Below, in pieces: positions 34,044 to 44,921 of a stretch of 64,000 nt of DNA. The stretch lies in contig NC_065577.1 of NCBI RefSeq assembly GCF_937616625.2, positions 6,861,001 through 6,925,000 of the forward strand. Reading direction: 5' to 3'. Both the position numbers and the translations under genes were made by a program. The number at the start of each line of letters is the position of its first letter. Position 1 is the stretch's first letter. The stretch comes from Mercurialis annua. Lineage: Eukaryota; Streptophyta; Magnoliopsida; Malpighiales; Euphorbiaceae. The notes below the pieces were generated by a model. It was not told the DNA's origin. It worked only from the letters and a program-made list of their open reading frames with translations, and ran no database searches.

Positions 34044-35048
34044 TTAATCTATATGATCATCATCTTCTTCTTGGTGATCATGTTCCTCGAGTTGAAATTC
34101 GGTCATATCATCATCTTCTTCTTCTTGGTGATCAGCAGAAACATGGTCTCGTTGAAATTCGACAATATCACAATCTTGGCGATCAGGAACTGCAGACATG
34201 GCGTTATCATCCGCAATAGTCATGATTTTGTCTTCAAACTTGCAGCTTTTGACAGGCTTCTTATTATCAGCCAATACTTCAGATAACCACTCTGTAATCT
34301 CATATTCTTCTCCAGGATCATCCGATTGTGCAGAAAGATCCAATTGCACATCAAGATATGAATTCAGAAATTCAGATTCAGGCACAGCATGATCATCCGA
34401 AACTAATACATATTCTGCATCACCAACAACAAGACCAACAGAAACAGTTTCTTTTTGACGCAGCAAGTCTACCAATTCGGAAATCGAAATCTCTGCAGGG
34501 TCTTCATTGACAAACAAATCAACAGATTCTTCATAATTAAGATCACTCTCAGATTCTTCAGCAGTAACCTTGAGACGCTTTGCAAATTTCAATTCCAACT
34601 CATCACTTGCATATTCATCCGGTTTCCTTTTGCTATGGTTACTTTTAATACGGCACAAAACCATACTGTCGCATTGATCAACAGAATATTGTTGCATCAC
34701 CCAACAGCCATCTTCACCGCAATTTTTCCTGTTTCGATACAGAAATCCCTTTCGGGTCCATCCAATCCCTCTTACCTTTTCACTGTCCTCTCCCTGCCAA
34801 ATCCCTCCCCTCGATCCCACGTTCCGTTTGATATTAGAACCGCAAACCCTCCTCCTCTTTAAACGACAGAAAACGTAAAGAAAACCATTGTTGTTGTACG
34901 TTGCGCCACCCAATCTATCCCAAATCTGCCAGGGTTCTTCATCCCCGTTCACATCACAATCAGGTATCATTAGTCCTGGAAGTGGGGTTTGATTAACCTT
35001 GTTTAATAGTAATTCAACAATCTCATCATCACTCGGATCACCAGCCAT
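34044..35048 (-). CDS. Atypical single-exon protein with degenerate NAC domain and acidic tail
   Basis: 334 residues, starting MAGDPSDDEIVELLL. Residues about 5-145 resemble a NAC DNA-binding domain: SDDEIVELLLNKVNQTPLPG corresponds to subdomain A's end, PWQIWDRLGG to subdomain B, RRVCGS...SRGGIWQGE to C (normally GYWKATG), RGIGWTRKGFLYRNR to the start of D, WVMQQYSVDQ and VLCRIK to D/E. The hallmark LPPGFRFHPT start is absent, several signature residues are changed, and there is no intron where most NAC genes have two. The C-terminal half is acidic and ends in a tandemly duplicated E/D-rich segment (HQEEEDDD, HQEEDDD). It may be a transcriptional regulator that dimerises or binds DNA in altered fashion. 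DNA binding is inference. Confidence 0.75.
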   Translation of the reverse strand: MAGDPSDDEIVELLLNKVNQTPLPGLMIPDCDVNGDEEPWQIWDRLGGATYNNNGFLYVFCRLKRRRVCGSNIKRNVGSRGGIWQGEDSEKVRGIGWTRKGFLYRNRKNCGEDGCWVMQQYSVDQCDSMVLCRIKSNHSKRKPDEYASDELELKFAKRLKVTAEESESDLNYEESVDLFVNEDPAEISISELVDLLRQKETVSVGLVVGDAEYVLVSDDHAVPESEFLNSYLDVQLDLSAQSDDPGEEYEITEWLSEVLADNKKPVKSCKFEDKIMTIADDNAMSAVPDRQDCDIVEFQRDHVSADHQEEEDDDMTEFQLEEHDHQEEDDDHID

Positions 35049-35362
35049 TATTACTACAATGCAGATTAAAACTGCAACTCACAAGCAACTAACAAAATTA
35101 ACCTAGCGTTATACTCTTATTTATAGGTTTAGGTTTATAATCGTCTCAATTTACAAAATCAAAGAATCAGAGAAAAAAATTGTATTTATCAAAAAGGTAA
35201 AAGTTATTGATATATAGTAAACCTCTAGTTAACATTTAATAATTAATAATTCTAATAATTAATAGAATATTGAGGGAATCAACTTGGTTCCCCGTTAGAT
35301 AATTAATAATTAATAAAATTTAAAATATATTCTATATGAATATTAATTATTAGAGAGATTTG

Positions 35363-35400
<38 letters not shown>

Positions 35401-37171
35401 GATTAATTTAATTTATATGTGGAATTTTAAAGTGTTATCCAGCTCTAAACTTAATTATTTATTAAAAATAAAAAACTTTTCATATTTCTAGTGTAAAAAG
35501 ATATTAACAATTATTTTATTTCATGAATACAACTTATTGATAATTATTTGTTGGTTTAGTATCAAATTGACATTTTTTTAACTGAATATAAAATTATTTC
35601 TTTTGAATTGAGTGATTATGAAGTGTATTTACTTTTTTTACCCCTAAAAATAGATAAAACAAAGAGAAATGGATACAAAAACTAGTGATTTAATCCGAAA
35701 GAAAGTTCTTTTGCTTGTTAAGCTAGTAAATATGTTTCTCTATTATTCTCCTGCATGATGTATTGGATCTCAAATAAATCTGAAAATTGCCGAGAAATTT
35801 CTTAACCTGGATCCTTCACTGGAGTGTATTTAGTTGGCCTTTTTTATTATATAATATTAATATTAGGTTTACGAATGCTTTAAAATATATTGGGATAATG
35901 TTAAATTAATTCATAAACTATACATATTTTTTCAATTTATTCACGAACTTTAAAATCTCTCAATTGTATATAGAAAGTTGCATTTATTTCAATTCGATAC
36001 ATATGGTGACGCGACATTCATTCATTATTGTAATTTTATTGAGGTGGAAATCATTTTTGTCAGCCACGTCATCATATTATGACCTCGTATATCAAATTAA
36101 AAAAAATAAAACTTTTTTACTACAATTGAGACGTTTTAAAGTTCGTGATTAAATTGAGAAAACATGTATATTTTATGAATTTTTTTAACCTTGCTCCAAA
36201 TATATTTTATACTTTCTATAATTTTTTCTATACAAATTCAATAAAATAATAATTCTAATAATTAAGAAATTTTTAATCTGCCATGTCTATTAATTATTAT
36301 AGGGTCTAACTGTATATATAATTATTTTATCTTTTTGTTAAAATATATGTATATGTATGTAGGGGTTTATACACTTCGGAAAAATCCAAAAATTGAAAAT
36401 TCTCTAAAACCGAACAAAAGTCGAGGATTTCTAAAATAAATTTTCTAAAACCATACCATAAGTCACTTTGATACGAAAATTTTATTATTCAGTATTCTTC
36501 GGTGAAGATTTGATTTTAAATTTTAACTCTTAGATATTATAAGATATGAAGATCACCAGCATGTACATATATTTTTTCTCATACAATTTTATTTTTGGAG
36601 GGATAAATGACCTCAGAATTAAATTAAAAAAATCTTATGCTCAATTAAAAATAAATCAAACAATTATATTTAAATTTTACACGTTTTTTCACTTAAAATA
36701 TGAAAATTAGATAGAAATCCATGACATTTGTAGCTTTGATTTCTCATCCAATCCAATTCGTTCTCACATTTTTAAAATAGAAAATTCAATTTTGCTGCAA
36801 TAAATGAAAGAACAAAAATTGTTATTATAATGAAAATTTTGAAATTTATCTACAATAATCGAAAGAGAAAGAAATACGTACTGATCTTACCCATCGAAAG
36901 TCTAGTTTCTACTTTTCTTATTTTAAAAAAAACACCAAAATAGCTGAAAACAACTTTTTCAAGCCTAAAAAAAAAATAAATCAAACTTTATTTAGAATAG
37001 AGCCCTAGAAAATAATTGTTCATTTTATTAGTTGCTCAGTTTAAAATAAAAACAACACCATTAATATTTTAAATTTTTACAAATTTATCTTTATTTTTTT
37101 ATTATAATTTATTAAATATTATGACTAATTCATTTTTAAAAGCTTAATCACCAAAAAATGCCAAACCTATA
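35049..37171. other. Intergenic, AT-rich and MITE-bearing
   Basis: Upstream region of the NAC-like gene. (TA)n microsatellite at about 35369-35396. 35213-35350 and 36240-36325 carry opposite-strand versions of a TATAGTAAACCTCTAGTTAA-like, AATAATTAAT-rich sequence and may be the two ends of one older element with the MITE at 35892-36197 inside it. No gene seen. Confidence 0.5.
35892..36197. mobile_element. MULE-type foldback MITE with 9-bp target duplication
   Basis: 306 bp flanked by AAATATATT at 35883-35891 and 36198-36206. Inverted arms share TTCACGAACTTTAAAA and TTCATAAACTATACAT-like words. Internal words (CACGAACT, GAGGTGGAAATCA) resemble the element at 21983-22292, suggesting a common family. 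Confidence 0.85.
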
Positions 37172-37179
37172 CGTTTTGT

Positions 37180-38094
37180 TAGAGGTGGCCATGGGCCGGG
37201 TAGCCTGTGAACCGGCTCGGAATTGGCTCGGTCAAACCTGGCCTGGAACCAGTCAAATCCGGAACCGGACTAAAACCGGCCCGGAACCGTACAAAGGGCG
37301 GTTCCGGGCCGGTTCCATATTTGTTGAACCGTGAACCGGGAGTTCCGGGTCGGAACCGGTGGTTTAAGGGTCGAACCCGTTGATAAAAAATATATATCAT
37401 ATATTTAAAATATATATGATATCTTTAGGCTTAATGGCGTAAAAAACCATAAACTTTAGCGTGTTTTGCAAATTTAACATAAACTTTTAATTTTGGCAAA
37501 TTAAATCACAAACTTTTGATTTTTTGCAATTTTAACACCGATCAATTTTCCTTCAAAAAAATAGAAAAAATGCTGATGTGGACGCCGGAATAGTGGTTAT
37601 TCCGGTGTACACATCAGCATTTTTTTCACAAAAAATTGATCGGTGCTAAAATTGCCAAAAATCAAAAGTTTGTGTATTAATTTGCCAAAATTGAAAGTTT
37701 ATGTTAAATTTGCAAAACACGCTAAAGTTTGTGATTTTTTACGCAATTAAGCCATATCTTTATCATATAATATATTTATTTTTACAATAAAATATATGTT
37801 ATATTTGTTTTAGTTAAATTTTTGGTTAATATTTTATTTTTTTTTAAATTTTTTTTTTCTTGTAATACTATCTCCGTGAGTTATTTTATTGTTAATTACA
37901 TTTTTTAGTAATTAAATTTTAAATTTATTTTTAATTTTTTTCTAAACCGTCCTAAACCGGAACCGGAACCGTCCGGTTCCGAACCGTCATAGAACCGTCT
38001 CTTAGGCGGTTCCGGGCCGGTTCCACTTTTCCTTGAACCGTGATCCGGCGGTTCCGTACCGGAACCGCCGGGTTATGAACCGTGGCCACCTCTA
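37180..38094. mobile_element. hAT-type non-autonomous element with 8-bp target duplication
   Basis: Terminal inverted repeat TAGAGGTGGCCA at both ends; 8-bp duplication CGTTTTGT at 37172-37179 and 38095-38102. Subterminal regions are full of GGAACCGG/CCGGTTCC motifs on both sides (37200-37380 and 37945-38080), typical of hAT subterminal binding-site arrays. No transposase ORF. A second element is nested inside at 37428-37753. Confidence 0.92.
37428..37753. mobile_element. MULE-type foldback MITE nested in the hAT element
   Basis: 326 bp, nearly a perfect hairpin: arms of about 150 bp (GGCTTAAT...; ...ATTAAGCC) with a short loop near CCGGAATAGTGGTTATTCCGG. It is flanked by a 9-bp duplication ATATCTTTA at 37419-37427 and 37754-37762. 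The arms differ at only a few positions, so it is recent. Confidence 0.93.
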
Positions 38095-38102
38095 CGTTTT
38101 GT

Positions 38103-41100
38103 GTTAGTTATAGCCAAACTTTTAAAAATCACCAGATTTAGCCCGATCTAATCACCTATTCATCATATAGAGAAATCATAAACAACCCTTAGATAAGGGA
38201 CTTAGTCAACCATAGTTAAACAGACATTCACTACTAAACAATAACTAATAAGAATAATGAAAATTAGAGTGATTACCTTAATTAGAAGTGTAGAGTAATA
38301 AATCATATAAAACAATTAAAATTCAACTAAAATAGGTTGCATTCAATAAGTAAAAATCTTGTTCTGACAATAAAAAATAAAGCTTCAAAATCCAACATTG
38401 TGAAAAAGATGGAGGTATAAAACCTTAAAACTACTTTGCTCCTAACTAAAAAAGAAAAAAATTTTAGGTAGACTCGTTTCACCACGTTATTTATAGACTA
38501 AACCTATAATATTATAACACGTCATTAAAATAATGGCATTATCGTAATATTACTATTCAAAGTGTAAATAAGTAATAAACAAAATTACGATAGTGCCACT
38601 ATTTTAATGACATGTCATAATATGATAGGTTAGTCCACGGATGACGTGGTAGACCGAGTCTACCTAAGATTCTCTCCTAAAAAAGACAACTAAAAATGGA
38701 TGAAATATTCTCTATGAAGTATATGTATTAATTTGAGATAAGGTGCCTTATATAGGCAATACAAATGGGAAAATAAAAGATCCATGTACAAGTTGTGTTT
38801 GGCCAAAAGTGGAAGTGGTCCCAAATTATATCTCTTGTGTTTGAAGCATGAAAAGCCTATATTTTTGCCTTTTCTCGATCCAAGACACCAAATAAAGCCG
38901 GTGTGTCGGATTGAGACACTATAATGTCCCCCCAGCTTTATCTAGTCTCGAATTAAGGCACAAACCAAAGAGGGGTGTTTCGGATCCGCTGCACGACCAC
39001 GAACTTCAAAACTTCATAACTCGGTATAAAAATATCCAAATGAGTTGGTTCTTGAACTCCTGAAAAGTTTAGGATGTCTACTTTTTTTTTATGAGAACAC
39101 AAAACTCGTTAGAAGTCTCTAACTAATCCAAAATCGTCAAATAGTGCAGAGGGGTCAGATTCTCAAATGTGATTTCAGTGTCTGTTTGCTTCAAGACTTT
39201 ACCCTTTATCAAAATCGTCGATTCTTCCCTCTTCTTATGCCAAAATACTCTGCAATACTCCAATATCCCTAAAACACTCACACATGTTATAAAGTATACA
39301 AAATACTAAAAAAATACGGTGAAACATAATAAAAGCATGCGGAAACAATCAATACATATGAGTATTTTACTCCTATCACATACATATTAAAAAAATTAGT
39401 ATATTTAGTAAGAATAGTACTAACTCCCTATAATTTCTTATTAGATAATTAATATATTATTCTTTTCTATCTATTTTTATTATTCAATAATTCAAAATTA
39501 CTCATAAAAAATATATAAAATTATTTTTATTATTTTTATTATTAAAAGTATTAATTATTGTGGTTATTAAAGCTATTATCAATTAAATTTAGCTGACTAA
39601 AAGTTAATTCAATTAAGAATGTTTTAGACATTTATCTAGTTACTATTTTCTAAAAATAGAAAGAAGCCTATAATTTAATACGCTTAAAAAAACAAACCTA
39701 TTTTTTATGGATATATTTAACTGTAGCAAATACAAAAAATGAAATCTATAATTCAATTAATGCCTTCAACATCCAATAGACATAGAGTGCCATTTGAATT
39801 CAAGTTCATAATTTACAAAAATAAATGTAGTTTATTAAGTTAAGCTAACAATGTAAAAGGAATATATGGCGGAAATTTATCAATTTTCCCCAATTATTAT
39901 AACACTATAAAACATTTTTAATTCACTTCATTTAACTAATATGAAAATAAAATAAAATAGAATGTTATCAAATTAACACAAATATATAGACCGTAGATAA
40001 AAACATGATATGATGTCTCAAATATAAATTAATAATTGAGTATGACAGGAGGATATTATTTTATAAATTTTCGAAGAACTTGAATTTTTTTCCCCTAAGG
40101 TATTGACTATTGGTGCATCATCTCTAAGTCTCAACAATCTATTTTGGGGCTTGGCGGAACGCTATCTATAAATTCACTGTCTTGAGTTGTATTTGCAAAA
40201 AAAAAAATCAAATTTGATTAAACATGCAAACTTAAATTTAATAAATCAAATATCAGCGATAATTAAATTGTTAACTTTAATAAAAAAATAAAAATGAAGA
40301 GGAAGAGGAAGACATGTAGATTTTTAGATGTCATACTAGCTCGTTAAATTTTTGATGTTATTAATTTGGGAGTTGTAATTAATAATTATATGAACATTCA
40401 TGTATAAATCATGTAAGCTAATATTACAACAACATTTAGATGATTCATGAGAATAAAATGTTAGGCATAAAAAATTAAATATTCATATTTGTATTTAGTG
40501 TTTAAGATATTGGAGAAAACTAACCATTTTAATGAATTTGATAAATTGTCAAGTTTATTATGGAATTTGGCAAATTAATAAAAATATAGATAAACCATAG
40601 CGTTAGATTCTTACTTATGGGGTTGGATTTATGTTGGTAATTAAATCAAATACATGTGTCCTTGTATAAGTAACTGCCATCCAAACTAATGAAAATGTGC
40701 GAACTAATTAATTATGAGTACAAGACTCTCTCTCTTTCAAATGTGGTGCTCTCACTTCTTTCTAAAAAGATACTTCTTTTCACTTCATCTTTTTGAAAAT
40801 AGGAGAGAATAATCTTTTCGGATAGCCTGAAAATCATCTTATCCCTGTCTATATTACTAGTTTTTCTAAATCTAGTTGTCTAGTTCAATAAATTCAAAAA
40901 TAAAAGTCTAATTTTTGCTTGATTTAGATTTTGTTTCTTGCTTGTTAGCAATAAAGTTTAAGTCTTTTTCCCTCCTTTGTTTATATTTCTTAGATCCACA
41001 AAAAATTTTAGTGTTTGTTTGAGATTTAACTCCAAAGTATTGTAAATCTAAAAAATAAAAAGGATATGGATCTATATCTATAGAATTTTAGTGAAGATGA

Positions 41101-42299
41101 AGATCGGCAATCGGAAATAGTAGACTTTAACGGTTCAAGCGGTTTGATTGACAAATCGGTACAAGAAAATTTCGAGACACCAACGATTTCGTTGTGTTAA
41201 GTTTTGGGGATTTATATTTAGAATTTTCTTTATTTTTCGATTTCTTTTACTTGTATCTTATTGTCGTCTATTATTTTGTAGTTTAATTTTTTTGAAAGAT
41301 CATATGTAAATTCTTATTTATGACTTTCATTCCTTATAAGTAGAATCTTCATATTTAACTCTACTTTGGAAAAAAAACTAATGAAAATGTATAAATAATG
41401 ATAAATTGGTGTAATTAGTTGTAGATTATGTTTTTTTTGTTTATACATTTAGATTAAGCTTAGTTTATAAATGCTTATTAAAATGGAAATGGAGTGGGTG
41501 CCGTAGGAGTAGGACTATTTTGCTTTCGGATCTGGTATACTATGATTCTTATGAAAAGGAAAAAGTTATATGAAAAATTATTTGTAGTAAAATATGAGTT
41601 GGCCAGTTTTGAAAGAATATATAAATTATTTAAATAAATTTAAATTTTTACAAAAGCCATTATTCAACAACTATTTCTGAATTTAGCAAGAAATTTTATT
41701 AGCTGATAAAACTCGATTTTTTGCTCTATTTAAAATATTCTTTTGGAATTGTCTTTTTAGAGAATTATTTTTATTTCAAAATATATATTATTTTTAAAGA
41801 AACTGTACAAATCTAAACATAATCATAAAAAATACATCAACACGAAAAAAAAGGTTAAAAAGAATCTTTATAGTATAAATTAAAAAAGTATTAATTAAAT
41901 TAAATTTATCTATGTTATAATTTATAAAATTAAATAAATTTGATTACTCACATTCTAATAAATTTAAGAGGATACTTATTCATTATAATCAGCAATAAAT
42001 ATACATACAATATTATATAGAATTAGTTACTATTAGTTCTATGAGATTTTGTTTGATCTATTACTTTTTTCATGAATTTAAAAAGAATAATATTTATTAT
42101 TTTGTATTTGAGTTTTTCTTAGCTAACACCCCCATTAAAGGGGAATTTCAATCAACTGAAACATAAAAATAAAAAAATATTTTTAAAAAAAAATTGAAGG
42201 AGAAAACAGTACTTTAGATTTAAACTCATGGAAGATAATAATGATTAACTTTTTTATATATCATCATAAGTAATAGTACCTTTTTGCTAAAAACAATTT
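38103..42299. other. 4 kb intergenic region without genes
   Basis: Very AT-rich. Contains a foldback MITE (38464-38667). 38700-39370 is less AT-rich, with a TATATAGGC promoter-like word and blocks that look like a decayed retrotransposon internal or LTR region; I cannot prove it. 40700-41250 has a CTCTCTC-containing stretch and no ORF. Nothing else recognised. Confidence 0.5.
38464..38667. mobile_element. Foldback MITE, family shared with 60533-60751
   Basis: Near-palindromic 204 bp with ends TTAGGTAGACTCG and CGAGTCTACCTAA. Arms share ATTAAAATA and CCACGT. A second copy at about 60533-60751 shares CCACGTCATCCGTG-type words. No target duplication resolved. Confidence 0.75.
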
Positions 42300-42789
42300 G
42301 GCCTAATGCCTTCAAAATTCCGATTTTATAGCCCGTTTTCGATCCTATTTTAACGTTGAAAACTCGTCAATTTTGCATTTTATAGTTTCAATTGTACCCC
42401 AATTTTTAATTTTTATTAATTTTTTTACTTAAAATGATGAAACCATTCAATTAACCATGTTTAAAGATAAAATTACATTCATTTCTATTCAAAAAAGTAC
42501 AGATAAGTTCTTTATTTTTAAAAATTAACTAAAATCATAATCATATTAAAACTAATTTAATTCTGAATTAATTTAATTAAATATGAATAAATTTTAAACA
42601 TGTATAATTAATATATGCTATACATGGAGAACGTTTTTGAATTTTTTTCAAATGAAAAAGACGTCAATTTAATATTTCATGTTACAATTGAATTGATAAA
42701 ATGTGAAATATGATAAAATTGACAAGTTTTCAACGTCAGGATAGGATTGAAAAGGGATTATAAGGACGATTTTTTTAAGATATTAGGCC
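42300..42789. mobile_element. Foldback MITE (GGCCTAAT ends)
   Basis: 490 bp with ends GGCCTAATG and ATTAGGCC. Arms share AACGTTGAAAACT and its complement, and CAATCCTAT/GATAGGAT-like words. Flanks AAACAATTT and AAAACTTTT are only roughly alike, so the target duplication is decayed or absent. Confidence 0.7.
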
Positions 42790-43181
42790 AAAACTTTTCT
42801 ATTTAAGAAGTTGTTTTATTTATTGCATATTTGAATATCTCAAATTCTAATATTCATTTTAATTTTATTGCGTATTTTTAATATAAATTCATCCTCATAT
42901 TTTAACGTTTATTTACTTAACTTATGATTATATAAAATATAAAATAAACTATGAAATATTATTCATAGAATACATATAAAAATGATAATATAAACAACAT
43001 TACCAACAATATAATAGAAATATTTATTTGACCAGGAGAATATAAATTTTAAATTTAATTGATTCCGAAACATCATTTCGAGAGCCGCATTGATCCTTTG
43101 TTCGATAATATTTGAAATGTAAAAACCGCTTACTTCTAAAATGAATTAGAACTTATATAAAAAATGAAAAATACAAAACAA
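42790..43181. other. AT-rich spacer before the tRNA gene
   Basis: No gene or clear repeat seen. Confidence 0.5.
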
Positions 43182-43255
43182 CGACCACAGTGGGAGTCGA
43201 ACCCACGACCTTCTGATCCGAAGTCAGACGCGCTAATCCACTGCGCTATGCGGTC
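43182..43255 (-). tRNA. tRNA-Arg (anticodon TCG)
   Basis: On the minus strand the acceptor GACCGCA pairs with TGTGGTC. A D arm with TAGCGCAGTGGATTAGCGC follows, then an anticodon stem TCTGA/TCAGA around the loop CTTCGGA, which places TCG at positions 34-36 (reads CGA, Arg). The T arm is GTGGGTTCGACTCCCAC, and G is the discriminator. There is no encoded CCA and no intron. A T-rich run with TTTT just downstream serves as the Pol III terminator. Nuclear type. Confidence 0.96.
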
Positions 43256-44921
43256 CTTCGTGCTTTCTAATGTTAACTAATTATGTATATAGTATACAAT
43301 TTGGAGTATCGGCAACAAAGTGCTAGTAGTGTGTCTTATTTTGCTAGGCACATTGAATTTAGGTAAATAATGGCATTGGCAGCTCATTGATCTCTTCTCA
43401 AATTTGATTGCACAATCCCCTATTTTAGATTCATTTATGGGGCCAGACATTCTATCTCTCATTAGTTCATGACAATAATATAGTCAAATTTATTATTTTA
43501 ATTTTTACAGTTAATTTCAACCACTTATTTTGTATTTTTTAATCATCATTAAAAATCATTTTATTCAATATAAAAATTAATAACAAATTTAGTTTTTATT
43601 TTTTTAATTCTCAAAAGTAATTGATATTTTCAAAAAATATATTTAAAATATTTAAACAATTAATCAAAAGTGTTTAATAGAAAGTTACTAAGAAAATACC
43701 TAATTAGATTACTGTTTTTTAATTTTTGTGCAAACCAAACTTTACCTCTTTTTGTGAGATGTAATGTATATATTTTTTTGATGAATGTATATGAATTTTT
43801 ATTTTCTTAAAATATAAGTAAACTAAAATGTGACTTTTTAAATGAGATAGGATTAGTGCTTTCTAATTAAATATAAATAACTAAAATCATTCCGATTCTT
43901 TGTAAAATCTTATAAATCAAATCAAATTTGTCCTCAAAAAAAAAAATTAAATCAAATCCTAATCATTCTACACTAATGACTATCTTTATTCCTCCAAAAA
44001 TATTTAAAGAATAACATATTTATATGGCTGGTTAATTTTGGGTTTTAATTCAGAAATTTATTTTTCATTTCAAAAGTTTCTCCATACATAGCCAGCCCTT
44101 TAAGCTCATTCATAACTTTTCATCACCAATACAATGCAAATATGAGCCTAACTTGAATGGCTAAGACATCTTCAAATGTATTAAGAGGATGTGAGTTCGA
44201 ATCACACCTCCGTAACTAACAACTTAAAATTGAAAGTTATAAGAGTCGATTACCATCTTTGACAAAAAAAAAATCATCAATTCAATACATTTGATTAAAC
44301 AATGTTATTTACATGTTAGAAAAATCTGTGCTTAAAATTATCAGCTCTTTACATCAAGATGCTTATAACACAATTTGTTTTAGTTTATAAACTCATGAAA
44401 AATTACTATAATTCCCTGAGATCAGATTGAAAATACTATTCTTTTTCTTTAATTTTAGATATTCATTGTTTTTCCTCCTAATTTTATAGATTCATTTAAC
44501 TGAAATCCTTCTTAAAGGAAAAACTCCAGTTATCTAATACCTAACTATTAGGAGGGGAAGTAGTTTTTAAAATTTAGGAATAAACAGTGAATTTTAGCCT
44601 AAAATTAGGGTTATAGTGATTTTCCTTAAACACATTTACATGTATACATTTCAAACGTTATATGAAAATCAACAAAAGGTCATTTCACCCCTCCAACTTA
44701 GCACAAAAGACTAAAATTATCCAAATCCGCATTTTGTGACAAAAGAACTCACAGCTTGTCGATGTTAGAAGTTAGAACGGTTTACACCTTTGACCATCAA
44801 GACCAACCTCAAATTAAGGTGTAAACAGCAGGTATAAAACGCAAACTTGATTTTTTTTGATATTTCGTGCCAAGTCGGAGGGATAAAATGGACATTTTTG
44901 TATGAAAATATATATAAAAAG
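43256..44921. other. Intergenic between tRNA-Arg and PLD 3' end
   Basis: AT-rich. Includes a SINE-like sequence at about 44144-44273 and otherwise no recognised feature. A short minus-strand ORF at 43277-43462 has no family resemblance. Confidence 0.5.
44144..44273 (+). mobile_element. Candidate tRNA-derived SINE
   Basis: A TGGCTAAGACATC sequence (A-box-like) is followed about 30 bases later by GAGTTCGAATCAC (B-box-like), then about 70 bp of unrelated body and an A-rich tail at 44264-44273. This is the layout of a tRNA-headed SINE. A target duplication is not clear. Confidence 0.5.

Noticed and set aside
37179..37400. 73-codon minus-strand ORF rich in Arg, Pro and Gly
   Set aside because: It lies in the subterminal GGAACCGG motif array of the hAT element; composition explains it.
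38930..39370. Retrotransposon LTR remnant
   Set aside because: Base composition and a TATA-like word hint at it, but no second LTR, PBS, PPT or target duplication could be found.
43277..43462. 61-codon ORF beside the tRNA gene
   Set aside because: No motif, no promoter and AT-rich context.
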